Assembly (NCBI GenBank): GCA_016709845.1
Contig: JADJMA010000008.1
Coordinates: 62,001 to 126,000 of the forward strand
Reading direction: 5' to 3'
Source of the DNA: Flammeovirgaceae bacterium
GTDB lineage: Bacteria > Bacteroidota > Bacteroidia > Cytophagales > Cyclobacteriaceae
DNA length: 64,000 nt
The notes under the pieces are model-generated. The model was given only the letters and a program-made list of their open reading frames with translations. It was not told where the DNA came from and ran no database searches. Both the position numbers and the translations under genes were made by a program. Shown piece after piece: positions 28,991 through 40,017 of the stretch (its first letter is position 1; every line of letters starts with the position of its first letter).

Positions 28991-29431
28991 ATGGAGCTTA
29001 CTTTAACCACCCCGGCTTTACTTTTTCCAACTGTTTCATTAATTCTATTGGCGTACACCAACCGATTTTTAGCCATTGCTGCGTTGATTCGAAAATTAGC
29101 TGGCGATTATAATGCTAAAGCTGACAAACGATTGGCCGATCAGATCCAGAACCTGCGCATTCGCCTCCGTCTTATTCGCGACATGCAAATGCTTAGCATC
29201 TTCTCACTTTTTCTCAGTGTGTTGTGTATGTTTTTTTTGTTTAGTGGCGAAGAACTCGTAGCCAAATACATTTTTGGTGCAGCTCTCATCTCCTTACTCA
29301 TTTCATTAGGAATGTCCTTGAGGGAAATTCAAATCTCTACCCGCGCACTTTCTATACAATTAAAAGACCTGGGTGAGGATGTGAAATTGTGGGATCCGAT
29401 TAAGGATTTGGTTAAAAGGAAAAATGATTAA
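28991..29431 (+). CDS. DUF2721 membrane protein
   Basis: Small inner-membrane protein of about 146 residues. It begins MELTLTTPALLFPTVSLILLAYTNRFLA, with the hallmark LTTPALLFP and YTNRFL of DUF2721 (quoted in parts: LTTPALLFP, YTNRFLAIAALIR). A charged helical stretch follows, then two more hydrophobic helices (LFLSVLCMFFLF, IFGAALISLLISLGMSL) and a soluble tail. The start is chosen from the TATCTTTG promoter box at 28967. The stop overlaps the convergent ferric-reductase-like gene by four bases. Function unknown. Confidence 0.85.
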   Translation: MELTLTTPALLFPTVSLILLAYTNRFLAIAALIRKLAGDYNAKADKRLADQIQNLRIRLRLIRDMQMLSIFSLFLSVLCMFFLFSGEELVAKYIFGAALISLLISLGMSLREIQISTRALSIQLKDLGEDVKLWDPIKDLVKRKND

Positions 29432-30092
29432 GCAGGGAAGTTAATTGACCATAGTACCATCGTAGAAATAAAACCAGTCAAGATTAACAACACTCTTTTG
29501 TAAGAACGTGTCTTAATGAATTCGTAAATAGCCACTAAGACAACTACGAGTAAAATAATAACCGCAGGGGCAAAGTCTTCTTTTTCAAAATTGGCAATCG
29601 CGAGGTTACCATGATAAATCATAAATCCAGGGAGCAGCCATACTAAACTGTGTACGTTTTTCCATTGGCGACCCAATTTTCGTTCGCTGAATTTATTGGA
29701 GGTCAACAACAACAAAGCCATAATCGGAATCATAATCCAAACCGGTTGCAAGGGCGGCTCCAGTAATTGATCAAGTATTGATTCGTCACGTTTGAAAAAG
29801 AATAGCGCACTGATGAGTCCGTGTGAGAGTAGCCACGTTCCGGAAACGATTCCTAAATCCTTGCGAAATTTTACCAGCCATCTTAGATAAGGATTCTCTT
29901 TAAAAAATCCCAGACGCATGAACATGGATGGGAGTAAAGTAAATGTCAACAGTACGGTACCGGTAATGGCACTAAAACCAGCCGGTTCACCAACTTGAAA
30001 AATTCCTAAGGCAAGAAGCACCAGTAAGGTGGGAATAGAAATAATCCACAACCATTTTTTAAATCAATTTTCACAAGATCAAGAAGCACCAT
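29428..30092 (-). CDS. Ferric-reductase-like transmembrane protein
   Basis: Polytopic membrane protein with about six helices. Conserved His residues sit in helices as in heme-b binding ferric reductase-like or MsrQ-type proteins: WLLSHGLI, NVHSLVWLLPG and IYHGNLA. RKDLGIVSGTW is also typical. Adding one A at the run near 30063 extends the N-terminus to the ATG at 30092 (MVLLDLVKIDLKKWLWII). It ends four bases into the DUF2721 gene on the other strand. It probably passes electrons across the membrane; its soluble partner is not in the window. Confidence 0.72.
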
Positions 30093-30097
30093 ATAAT

Positions 30098-31264
30098 TTA
30101 ATTATAGACAAACTCTCCGTGTGGAGTTTTTAAAGTGACTTGTTTTGTTTTAGCAGTTTCAACCCGACCAATAATCCTTGCCTCAATGCCAAACGAGTTT
30201 GAAATTTCAATTGCTTGCTGCGCGACTTGTTGAGGCAAATAGAGTTCCATACGATGCCCCATGTTAAATACTTTATACATCTCTTTTAAATCCGTACCCG
30301 ATGATTGGTGAATAAATTTGAAGAGTGGTGGAATATCAAAGAGATTATCTTTGATTACATGAAGGTCATTAATAAAGTGTAGCACTTTTGTTTGAGCGCC
30401 ACCGCTGCAATGCACCATGCCATGAATATTCTTTTGCATTTTTTCAAAATCTCTATTATAACTGGCGCATACGTTCGGGTGGGCGACAGAACCAACTTCC
30501 CCATGTTTAAAGGCGCTCCTGGCACTTCATCGGTCACTTTATATTTTCCTGAATAAACTAAATTGTGAGGTACAGCTTTATCAAAACTTTCAGGATATTT
30601 TGCTGCATATTCATGCGCAAACAAATCATGCCGTGCAGAAGTTAATCCGTTGCTACCCATACCGCCATTATACTCGTGCTCGTACGTTGCCTTTCCGCTT
30701 GATGCTAATCCGACAATAACATCGTCAGCCTGAATATTTCCATTGTCAATTACATCACTGCGTTTCATGCGTGCAGTAACTGTGCTATCTACAATAATAG
30801 TCCGAACCAAATCTCCCACATCCGCAGTCTCGCCTCCCGTGCTATGAATTTCCATGCCATGCTTGCGCAGCATCTCTAAAACTTCTTCTGTTCCCTTTAT
30901 CAGCGTTGAGATTACTTCGCCTGGAATAAGATTTTTATTTCGACCAATGGTAGATGAAAGCAAGATGGGTCCGGTTGCGCCCACAAAGCAGATCGTCAAT
31001 GTTCATGATAATGGCATCCTGAGCAATTCCTTTCCAGACCGAAAGGTCACCGGTTTCTTTCCAGTAGATATAAGCGAGTGACGACTTGGTGCCGGCCCCA
31101 TCGGCATGCATGATGGTACAATAGGTATCATCACCACCCAGATTGTCGGCAACAATTTTACAGAAAGCTTTTGGGTAAAGCCCTTTGTCTAGATTTTTAA
31201 TAGCCTGGTGAACATCTTCTTTGCTGGCGGAAACCCCACGTTGATTATATCGATCAGAATTCAA
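30098..31264 (-). CDS. purM: Phosphoribosylformylglycinamidine cyclo-ligase
   Basis: AIR synthetase, fifth step of purine synthesis, converting FGAM and ATP to aminoimidazole ribotide in the cytoplasm. The start MNSDRYNQRGVSASKEDV is typical. Motifs: DGAGTKSSLAYIYW, DDLLCVGATGPILLSSTIGRN (restored by one G near 30985), HSTGGETADVGD, GLASSGKATYEHEYNGGMG, GSNGLTSARHD, MAWCSGGAQTKVL (one base near 30435) and FNMGHRMELY. The merged length of about 388 residues equals that of Bacteroidota PurM. Because purM is essential in most settings, its two frame breaks are good evidence for sequence error. Confidence 0.96.
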
Positions 31265-31373
31265 AGTTATAGTAGTTTAATTCCACAAAGGTGCGAAGAA
31301 TGAATGGATTCTGGATATTCAAATGTCGGATTCTCATCATAGAATTTCCAGCGACCAGTATCAGCTATCGAGA

Positions 31374-31592
31374 TTAATTCTGTAAAGATTCTATATAAAG
31401 ATCCTCCACCTTTTTACGTGCCCACGGAGTTTTTCTAAAAAATGTTAGGCTCGATTTTATGCTAGGGTCATGGATAAAACAATTGACCGGAATTCGATCG
31501 CCTAATTCTTCCCACCCGTACTTTTCAACAAGAAAGTTCAAAATGGCTTCCAGTGTTTTGCCATGTAATGGATTGTTGATTTGCTCGCTCAT
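31374..31592 (-). CDS. VF530-family small protein
   Basis: A 72-residue protein matching the VF530 (DUF2132) family along its length: NPLHGKTLEAILNFLVEKYGW, LGDRIPVNCF, DPSIKSSLTFFRKTPWARKKVEDLY (cited in parts). VF530 members form small helical bundles proposed to bind DNA. The start codon overlaps the stop of the upstream gene by four bases (ATGA), so the two are translationally coupled. The frame is intact. Confidence 0.9.
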   Translation of the reverse strand: MSEQINNPLHGKTLEAILNFLVEKYGWEELGDRIPVNCFIHDPSIKSSLTFFRKTPWARKKVEDLYIESLQN

Positions 31593-32065
31593 TTGCGGAT
31601 GATGGTTAGTGAATTAGAATAATCGGCTTGAAGATCTTCTGGTAGTTTTGCCAGTACGCTATCAATCTTCTTTAATTGTTGTTGATAGAGATTGAACAAG
31701 ACTGTTCCGGTGCTTAATGGAATGCTGGCTTCCATAATTTTTTCGCAAAAGAAAATTCGTAGTTCTAACTCTGTTTGTGGGATCCCTGAATACTTAATCT
31801 GACGATTGGTGTAACGAAGAATCTTTCGAAGAATCTTTTTGGTAATATATAAGTTGCGATCGGAAATCTCTTCAAACATTAATTCAATTTGCTCTTTTAC
31901 TTGTTGGATATATCCTTGTTCATCGTGAGCATCGAACAAGAGGTAGCCAAGCAATTCTTTATTTTCTTTTTTATACCGAGCTAAACGAAGGCAAAAGGCT
32001 TGCAACGCGTCAGAGTCTAAATGTTGTAGTTCTTTACGAATATCGCTTACGGAAGCAGTTGGCAT
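31589..32065 (-). CDS. Helical protein of unknown function coupled to VF530
   Basis: A 158-residue, soluble, mostly helical protein with an intact frame. It begins MPTASVSDIRKELQHLDSD, has a charged middle (YKKENKELLGYLLFDAHDE) and a basic helix (KILRKILRYTNRQIKYSG). It has no signal peptide and no motif I recognise. The overlap with the VF530 gene suggests the products act together. The layout looks like a conserved cytoplasmic protein of this phylum. Confidence 0.65.
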   Translation of the reverse strand: MPTASVSDIRKELQHLDSDALQAFCLRLARYKKENKELLGYLLFDAHDEQGYIQQVKEQIELMFEEISDRNLYITKKILRKILRYTNRQIKYSGIPQTELELRIFFCEKIMEASIPLSTGTVLFNLYQQQLKKIDSVLAKLPEDLQADYSNSLTIIRK

Positions 32066-32200
32066 GATTGAATTAATAATGTGGCAAGTTGCACAGAATG
32101 ATTGAATTCTAGATGCCTGATGCTAGATTCTAGTCGGATTTCAGTTACAACCATGCAACCCTATCTTAAATTCTGCGTCTTAGTGTAAATTCGGTTATCC

Positions 32201-34592
32201 ATGATTAAGAATTATCTGCTCATTGCCACTCGCAATCTTTACAAAAACATTGGCTACACGTCCATAAATATCTTCGGCCTCGCCATTGGATTAGCCTGCT
32301 GTTTGTTGGTAACTCTTTATATAAGGTTTGAGTTGAGCTACGAAAATTTTCATGAAAACAAAGAGTCTATTTATCGATACATTCCACGAGGCGAGCGCGA
32401 TGGAAAAGTATCCATGCAAACCATGTTGCCATCTGGTTTTGGCCCTTTAATCGCAGAGAATTTTCATGAAGTGGAAAAGTTTACTCGTTTTTCGGATGTT
32501 GATGAACATGCCTTGCTGCGTAAAGGCGATACTTTTCTGGATACTAAACCCTGTCGATTGCCGACAAGGATTTTTCGAAATATTTAGCTTCCCGCTTGTT
32601 CAGGGTGATGCCAAAACAGTGCTTGCCCGCCCCAATACCATTGCCATCGCTCAGTCTGTGGCAGATAAATATTTTCCTAACAAGGATGCGATAGGTCAGG
32701 TAATTCGATATAACAATAAGTACGATTATGAGATTACGGGAGTGTTTAAAGATGTTCCGGCAAACTCGCATTTGCAATTCACTTACCTCACTACGTTTGA
32801 GACCATTGCTAAAATGGTTCAAGACGAATACAACTTTCCGGTTGATCAATTTCTAAACAGCCTTGATGCCTGGAATTATTCAACTTATTTCTATATACCC
32901 AACGAACCCGATATGGAGGGGTTAACCAAAAGAATAGATCAAAAATTTACGGTGGCACGTGGAGATGAATATAAAGAAGGTGGATTAGGAGATTGGCTTC
33001 AACCGCTATCCGAAATTCATTTCACCAAAGGTATAAAAGCGGATAGTGCCAATGGCGATATCAGTTACGTGTATATCTTTTCAGCCGTAGCGTTACTTAT
33101 ATTAATTATTGCTTGCTTCAACTTTTGAATCTTTCTACAGCCCGCGCGATGAAGCGCGCCAAAGAGGTAGGGCTGAGAAAAGTGATGGGTGCATTTCGTT
33201 ATCAACTGATCAATCAATTTTAGGCGAAACCATTGTGTTGGTTTCTATCTCCCTGGTGCTTGGCATTATTTTACTTGAATTACTTGTGCCTATGTTTAAT
33301 GCATTGGTAGGCCAACATTTGGAAGTAGTTTATTTTGGAAAGAATAGTGTTATCCTATACATACTCACAGCGGGATTAATAACCGGAATTGTAGCGGGAA
33401 GCTAGCCGGCTTTCTATTTGAGTTCATTTGTTCCGGCACAGGTTCTAAAGGACAATCCGGTCCATCCGGTAACGCGGGGTTAAGAAAGACGCTTACCGTT
33501 TTGCAGTTTGGTGTTGCCGCTTTTTTAATGATTGGTACGTTGGTCGTGTATCAACAAATGAACTTCATTCAAAATAGAAATTTAGGATTCGATAAGGAAA
33601 GCATTGTTTACATGAATCCACCGGCTGAGTTATGGAATAAAAGAGAAGTAATCAAAGAAAGCTTACTCTCGAACACGAACTTCAAATCTGTAGCTTTTTC
33701 GAATGGCACCCCGGGTATGGAAAGCTCTACCTGGCAATATGATTTTCCGGGCACAGATCTTCCTAAAAGAAACATGAACACGATGATCATCGATTTTGAT
33801 TATCTGAAAACTTTTGGACTTGAAATCGTGGATGGCCGCAATCTATCGAGTGAGTTTGCGACAGACACAACTGAAGCTTATTTAATTAATGAGGCCGCGG
33901 TAAAAGAGTTCATGTTAGAAAAACCGGTTGGCACACCCATGCGCGCCTTAGACGGACATCCGATAGGTAAAATTGTTGGTGTGGTGAAAGATTTTCACTA
34001 CCGCTCCTTACACCGAAAAATTGAACCGTTGGTGTTGCGATACGATCCCAGAAACATGTGGTGCATGTCGGTGAAGATGAGTGATGGAAATTTAAAAGAT
34101 AACCTTGCCACGTTGGAAACAGAATGGAAAAAACTGGCCCCAGACTATCCATTTAGTTATCAATTTGTTGACGAAACTATTGAGCAACAATACAAGTCTG
34201 AACAAAACACGGGCGTGTTGATTGGTTCGTTCTCTTTGTTGGCAATCATTATTGCCTGTTTAGGTTTGTTAGGCCTCACGGCATTTATGACGGAGCAGCG
34301 TAAAAAAGAAATCGGGGTACGTAAAGTATTGGGCGCTTCCGTTTCCGGGATAATTGTTTTACTGTCGAAAGAGTTTTCAAGGTTGGTACTCATTGCATTT
34401 GTTATTGTAGTGCCGCTTGCGTGGTATGCCATGAACCAATGGTTGGCTGATTTTGCGTACCAGGTGCAAATGAGCCCCTTTATATTTTTGGCAGCGGGCT
34501 TAATTATTTTGATAATTGCATTCGCATCCGTTTTTTACCAGGCATTGAAGGCTGCCGTGATTAACCCGAGTGAAACGCTGCGGAATGAATAA
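32201..34592 (+). CDS. FtsX/MacB-type ABC permease (multiple breaks, one TAG)
   Basis: Duplicated MacB-type permease of about 795 residues. The N-terminus RNLYKNIGYTSINIFGLAIG carries the first membrane helix, followed by a periplasmic core (FFEIFSFPLVQGD, ITGVFKDVPANSH). The first FtsX domain has NLSTARAMKRAKEVGLRKVMGA; a second unit starts near 33480 and ends EIGVRKVLGASVSGI and INPSETLRNE. Frame breaks near 32565, 33125 and 33478 are one-base. At 33403 the conserved GSYPAFYLSS reads GS-stop-PAFYLSS (TAG for Tyr). No ATPase gene is adjacent, as is usual for these orphan permeases. Confidence 0.88.
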
Positions 34593-34649
34593 CTAAAGTT
34601 TGATTCTAAAATAAAGCGCTACCTTTAATCTCTATTAATATATTGTAAA

Positions 34650-35767
34650 TGAAGAAATTGTTCTTTTTATCGCTGACTCTGTTTAGCAATGTTATAATCC
34701 ACGCACAACCTATTGCGGGTTCAACCATCACTACACAAAAGCAAAAGTTTATTCTTGAAAATATAACTACTGAACTCCAAAGCCCTTGGGGCTTGCCTTT
34801 CTACCAGATGGTAGAGTGTTGGTAAATGAAAAGGCAGGAGAAATTCGCATTATAAAGGATGGAAAATTGCTCGATGAAAAAATCTCCGGAGTGCCTAAAG
34901 TTTTTACGAATGGGCAAGGCGGATTATTAGACATACAACTCCATCCCGACTATTCGAAGAATGGATGGATTTATCTTACCTATGCCAAACCGGATGGTGA
35001 TAAAGAGGGCGGCACCGTGGTGGCGCGCGCCAAACTGAAAGACAATGCACTGGTAGACCTGGAAGAACTTTTTAAAGCAACGCCTACCACGTCTTCGGGT
35101 GTGCATTTTGGATCCCGTATTGTATTTGATGGCAAAGGCTACATCTTCTTTTCATCAGGCGAGCGTGGTCAAAAAGAAAATGCACAAGACCTAAGTAATC
35201 ATTTAGGAAAAATTCTTCGCCTTCATGAAGATGGACGTGTGCCAAAAGATAATCCGTTTGTTGGAATGGTAGGAGCTAAGCCCGAAATCTGGTCCTATGG
35301 CCATAGGAACCCGCAGGGTTTATATTATGATAAACACACCGGCACACTTTGGGAGCACGAACATGGACCCAAAGGAGGCGATGAGTTGAACAAAATAGAG
35401 AAGGGAAAAATTATGGCTGGCCGGTTATTACCTGGGGAATTGATTATGATGATAAACCAATTTCGGATATCTCGAAAAAGAGGGGATGGAACAACCGGTG
35501 CATTATTGGGTGCCTTCTATAGCGCCTTGCGGAATGACGATGGTAACGAGCGATAAGTATCCCAACTGGAAGGGTGATTTACTGGTTGGCGCGTTATCGT
35601 TTCAATTAATTGCACGCCTTGAATTGGCCAACGGAAAATTTGTTGCGGAAGAAAGAATGTTGGAAAAGATCGGACGGGTGCGCGCAGTAGTTCAAAGTCC
35701 GGATGGATTTATTTATATAGCTACAGAAAACCCGGGTACGATTAGTAAGTTGATGCCGGTGAAGTGA
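34650..35767 (+). CDS. PQQ-dependent aldose sugar dehydrogenase-like protein, exported
   Basis: Soluble six-bladed propeller dehydrogenase (GSDH family) of about 372 residues with signal peptide MKKLFFLSLTLFSNVIIHAQ. Family hallmarks: SPWGLAFLPDGRVLVNEK, HPDYSKNGWIYLTY, GVHFGSRIVF (catalytic His region), SYGHRNPQGLYYD, WEHEHGPKGGDELN, KNYGWPVITWG and PSIAPCGM. One-base losses near 34790 and 35410 are repaired easily. It would oxidise aldose sugars with PQQ in the periplasm. It is the second PQQ enzyme of the window; no PQQ synthesis genes are present. Confidence 0.9.
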
Positions 35768-35769
35768 TT

Positions 35770-35801
35770 CTGGATACTGGATTTTAATGACCAGTATCCA
35801 G
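35770..35801. terminator. Inverted repeat between convergent genes
   Basis: CTGGATACTGG and CCAGTATCCAG pair perfectly over 11 bases around a ten-base loop, directly between the stop at 35767 and the convergent stop at 35811, with TTTTAT following. It may end transcription from both sides. CCAGCGACCAGTATCAG near 31350 is related sequence. Confidence 0.6.
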
Positions 35802-35810
35802 TGACCAGTT

Positions 35811-36341
35811 TTATAGTTGCATCTTCCTAAACAACTCCCACACCACAATACCTAAACACACAGAAATGTTGAGCGAATGCTTGGTGCCATGCTGCGGAAT
35901 CTCCAAAGCAAGATCCGCCAAAGCGATTGCCTCTTCACTTACTCCATGTACTTCGTTGCCAAAAACAAGACAATACTTTTTATCTTTTTCGCCATGAAAA
36001 GTTTGAAGCGGTAAACTGTCTGTAGTTTGTTCGATAATAACAATCGTATACCCTTCCTCTTTTAGTTTTTGAACCGCTACAGCAGGACTTTCAAAATATT
36101 GCCAGGCAACCGATTCGGTCGCGCCCAAAGCAGTCTTCTGTATTTCGCGATGGGGTGGGGTACCGGTAATTCCGGTTAAAAATATTTTCTCTACCCGAAA
36201 CGCATCGGCTGTACGAAAGGCAGAACCCACATTGTGCAGACTGCGCACATTATCTAACAAAATGCAAACGGGAATTTTTTCGGATTCTTTAAATTGATCA
36301 ATAGAAATTCGACCTAATTCTTCCAACGCTAACTTCTTCAT
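35811..36341 (-). CDS. SpoU/TrmH-family RNA methyltransferase
   Basis: SAM-dependent 2'-O-ribose methyltransferase of the SPOUT class, 176 residues, intact. The three family motifs are clear: motif 1 in LDNVRSLHNVGSAFRTADA with catalytic Arg, motif 2 in LVFGNEVHGVS, and motif 3 in IPQHGTKHSLNISVCLGIVVWE (quoted in parts). Such proteins modify tRNA or rRNA from the deep trefoil knot as dimers. There is no extra N-terminal RNA-binding domain, so it is of the short TrmL/TrmH-like kind. The exact target is not determined. Confidence 0.92.
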   Translation of the reverse strand: MKKLALEELGRISIDQFKESEKIPVCILLDNVRSLHNVGSAFRTADAFRVEKIFLTGITGTPPHREIQKTALGATESVAWQYFESPAVAVQKLKEEGYTIVIIEQTTDSLPLQTFHGEKDKKYCLVFGNEVHGVSEEAIALADLALEIPQHGTKHSLNISVCLGIVVWELFRKMQL

Positions 36342-36473
36342 CCTGCAAAGGTATGCGAAGGGGCTATGATTTTTTTGGGAATTGTACCAAACATTAAGAA
36401 ATAATTAACCTTTTGATACTACCTCATCCGAAGAGTTGACGATCTTGACGTTTACTTTAAGAATGTCAAGGTT

Positions 36474-36582
36474 AAACCCTGACAATGAAAATCACTAACT
36501 TTGTTTCTATTTAAGATTATAAGTTATTGATTTTCATTCGTCAATTAGGCAATAGAATTTTCTATTGCCTAATTCGGGGTTA
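36474..36582. repeat. Structured MITE-like repeat, copy 1
   Basis: A 109-base element bounded by AAACCC and GGGGTT. It has two nested stems: TGACAATGAAAATCA with TGATTTTCATTCGTCA, and the perfect hairpin AATTAGGCAATAGA / TCTATTGCCTAATT. A second copy with the same architecture lies at 61280-61387. It sits in the divergent spacer between the SpoU gene and the methyltransferase gene at 36617. Confidence 0.8.
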
Positions 36583-36616
36583 GCAATCCTTGTACTTATA
36601 ATTGCGTTATAAAACT

Positions 36617-37276
36617 ATGACTCGCATTTTACTCTTTCTTTTAGTATTCGCTGCCTGTAATCTCTATGCGCAAGATCCATGGAAGGATGTATATAAAGAA
36701 AGTGCCTGGGTCGATCGGGATCGCTGGCAAAAAGCAGACGAATTAATTCATTACCTGAACCTGAAAACAGGTAGTCAGGTTGGCGATGTGGGTTGTCATG
36801 AAGGGTACATGACTTTAAAACTTGCGGCAACGGTTGGCTCAGCAGGAAAAGTTTATGCGGTCGATGTAGTACAATCAAAGTTAGATAAGCTTCAAGTCAA
36901 TTTAACAAAAGGAAACCTTAATCAGGTTCAATTGATTAAGGGTGATTATGATAATCCAAAGTTGCCTGTGAATACATTGGACGCAGTGATTATTCTCGAT
37001 ACCTATCATGAGATGGCTGACCACGATCAAATTCTTCAACATATAAAAGCTTCTTTAAAATCAGGTGGGCGATTAATACTCTGTGAGGCCATTGCCGATG
37101 AGCGAAGAAACTTATCCCGAGCGGAACAAGAGCGCAAACATGAATTAGGGATGAATTTCGCGCTGGAAGACCTGAAGAAGGCTGGCTTTCTTATTATTAA
37201 ACAACAAGATCCGTTTGTTGATCGAACGAAAGAAAAAGGTGATAAGATGTGGCTGATTGTCGCATCAAAAAAGTAA
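36617..37276 (+). CDS. Class I SAM-dependent methyltransferase with a signal peptide
   Basis: A Rossmann-type methyltransferase of about 219 residues. SAM-binding motif I is VGDVGCHEGYMTLKLA, then VYAVDVVQSKLDKL (acidic loop), LDAVIILDTYHEM (motif IV) and LKSGGRLILCE. The first 20 residues, MTRILLFLLVFAACNLYAQ, form a standard signal peptide, which is odd for a SAM enzyme because SAM is cytoplasmic. The ATG at 36617 is preferred to upstream TTG. The frame is intact. The upstream region carries the structured repeat. The substrate is unknown and could even be absent if the protein is a repurposed fold. Confidence 0.85.
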   Translation: MTRILLFLLVFAACNLYAQDPWKDVYKESAWVDRDRWQKADELIHYLNLKTGSQVGDVGCHEGYMTLKLAATVGSAGKVYAVDVVQSKLDKLQVNLTKGNLNQVQLIKGDYDNPKLPVNTLDAVIILDTYHEMADHDQILQHIKASLKSGGRLILCEAIADERRNLSRAEQERKHELGMNFALEDLKKAGFLIIKQQDPFVDRTKEKGDKMWLIVASKK

Positions 37277-37410
37277 AGATTAATACTCTTCCTTTCTTTC
37301 TGCTTAATTCTTACTTCTGCCTGCAGGCTTTTATATTTGTCAACTACTTGTACTACGGAGCGTACAAGAGAAAAGAAACTGATAGTTCAAATTTAATTAC
37401 GCGAAGTAGT

Positions 37411-40012
37411 ATGGCCGGCCCCGCAGCGATGGAAACCCCTCTGATGAAACAATACAACGCTATCAAAGCGAAGTATCCGGGTGCGTTATTGCTTTTCAGG
37501 GTTGGCGACTTTTATGAGACATTCGGAGAAGATGCCATCCGGGCGGCTAAGGTTCTCGACATTACGCTTACCAAACGCGGCAATGGATCTGCTTCAGAAA
37601 TTGAATTGGCCGGCTTTCCCCATCATGCACTCGATACGTACTTGCCTAAATTAGTACGTGCAGGGAATCGGGTAGCTATTTGCGATCAATTGGAAGACCC
37701 GCGGTCAGTGAAAGGAATTGTGAAACGTGGGGTAACCGAACTGGTAACTCCGGGCGTATCCTACAACGATAACGTACTCGAGCGTAAGCGAAATAATTTT
37801 CTTGCCGCTCTGTTTTCTGGTAAGAATGCTCAAGGTGTAGCTTTTCTGGATATCAGCACAGGCGAGTTTTATGCTGCGCAAGGTCCAGAGAATTACATCA
37901 ATAAACTCATTCAAAGTTTTGGCCCGGCCGAAATCATCTATAATAAATCGCAACGCGAAAAGTTTGAAACGCAGTTTGGTGACGAGTATGCCACCTTTGC
38001 TTTGGATGATTGGGTGTTTGCATTTGATTTTGCCAACGAAAAACTGATTCAGCAGTTCAAAACTAATTCCCTGAAAGGCTTTGGTATTGATGGCATGAAC
38101 GAAGCCATTATTGCTGCCGGGTCTATCCTTTACTATTTAGAAGCCACCGAGCATAAAGACACTCAACACATTTCTGCCATCGCGCGCATTGATGAAGATA
38201 AGTACGTGTGGTTGGATAAGTTCACTGTGCGAAACCTTGAAATTGTTAGTTCACAAAATGAAGGGGGAGTTCCTTTACTAAACGTACTTGATCAAACTGT
38301 TACCGCGATGGGCTCGCGCAACTTGCGCAAATGGATGATTTTGCCCTTAAAAGAAAAGCAAAGTATTGAAGAGCGACTTCAGGTGGTAGAGCAATTTTAT
38401 TCGGATGAAGAAATTACCGATAAATTGCTTGAGCAACTTCATCAGGTTGCCGATCTCGAGCGGTTGATTTCCAAAGTAGCCGTAGGTCGTATCAATCCAA
38501 GAGAACTGCTTCAACTTAAGCGATCGTTAAAAGCAATTCTTCCCGTTAAGGAGATTTTAGAAAAGGCCGCTTCCGCGGAATTGAAAAAATTAAGCGACCA
38601 ATTACAGCGGTGCGATTTCTTATTAGAAAAGATCGACAAAGAATTAATGGATGATGCCCCATGCTCATTCATCAGGGCGGGATTATTAAAGAAGGAGTTA
38701 ATGCGGAGTTAGATGAACTACGTGGTCTGGCCTTTTCAGGGAAAGATTATTTAGTACAAATACAAAACGGGAAATTGAACGCACGGGCATCAACTCGCTC
38801 AAAATTTCTTTCAATAAAGTGTTTGGGTATTATTTGGAGGTAAGCAACGCCAACAAAGACAAAGTACCTTCGGATTGGATTCGAAACAAACGTTGGTCAA
38901 TGCCGAGCGCTACATTACTGAAGAGCTAAAAGTTTATGAAGAAAAAATTCTTCATGCTGAAGAAAAACTGTTGGTGATTGAACAAAGATTATTCTTAGAG
39001 TTGGTACATCACGCTTCCGACTATGTTGCACAGATTCAACAAAACGCCCGCGTGGTGGGAGTGTTGGATTGCCTGCTTTCTTTTGCTGTAGTTGCTAAAA
39101 CGAATAAATATAACAAACCGGAAATCAGTGAATCTACCCGGCTTGCTATTAAAGCGGGAAGGCATCCGGTAATAGAGAAGCAACTTCCACCCGGAGAGGT
39201 ATATGTGCCCAATGATATTTATCTCGATAATGAAACACAGCAAATACTGGTGATTACCGGACCGAACATGGCTGGTAAGTCGGCCTTGTTGCGACAAGCG
39301 GCATTGATTGTGTTGATGGCGCAGATGGGAAGTTATGTTCCGGCCGAAGCTGCTACCATTGGTATTATCGATAAAATTTTTACGCGCGTAGGCGCCTCAG
39401 ATAATCTTTCTCGAGGCGAATCTACTTTTATGGTGGAGATGACCGAGACGGCCAGCATTCTCAACAACCTGAGTAACCGCAGTTTGATTTTGATGGATGA
39501 AATTGGCCGCGGCACATCAACGTATGATGGCGTGTCGATTGCCTGGGCCATTGTAGAATATCTGCATAACCACAAAGACTTCAAACCAAAAACACTTTTT
39601 GCCACACACTACCACGAGTTGAATCAACTTACCGAAGATCTGGTACGGGTGAAAAATTTCAATGTTAGCGTTAAAGAAGTGGGCGATAAAATAATTTTTA
39701 TGCGCACGCTCAAAGAAGGTGGCAGTGAACACAGCTTTGGAATTCACGTAGCCCAATTGGCTGGCATGCCCAATAAAGTGGTATTGCGCGCCAATGAGAT
39801 TTTACATTTCCTTGAGAAAGACAAACATAAAAAACGAATCGAAGGCAAAATTTGATGAGATACCCAAAGCCACTGCGCAAATGAGTTTATTTGAAATGGA
39901 TCCTAAATCCAAAGCGGTGCATGACATGCTCGAGAAGATTGATATCAACACCATTAGCCCCGTGGAGGCATTGTTGAAATTGAATGAGATTTTAAGCGTG
40001 TTGAAAAAATAA
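37411..40012 (+). CDS. mutS: DNA mismatch repair ATPase MutS (several frame breaks)
   Basis: MutS binds mismatches and recruits MutL. The merged protein of about 867 residues is normal in length. The mismatch-reading motif is in RVGDFYETFGEDA (Phe-x-Glu), and the connector, lever and clamp regions follow. ATPase motifs: Walker A in TGPNMAGKSALLRQ, FTRVGASDNLSRGESTF, Walker B in LILMDEIGRGTSTYDG and ATHYHELNQL. The start at 37411 fits the alignment (MAGPAAMETPLMKQYNAIK) better than upstream starts. One-base losses occur in the C run 38657-38660, near 38780-38860 and near 39830-39855. Confidence 0.96.
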
Positions 40013-40017
40013 AAGAT

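Noticed and set aside
37277..37410. tRNA-like sequence (GTTCAAATT) before mutS
   Set aside because: No acceptor or anticodon stem can be formed around it.
37411..40012. Programmed ribosomal frameshifting in mutS or other split genes
   Set aside because: Breaks occur in dozens of unrelated genes, at plain homopolymers without a common slippery site or following structure, so sequence error is the simpler reading.
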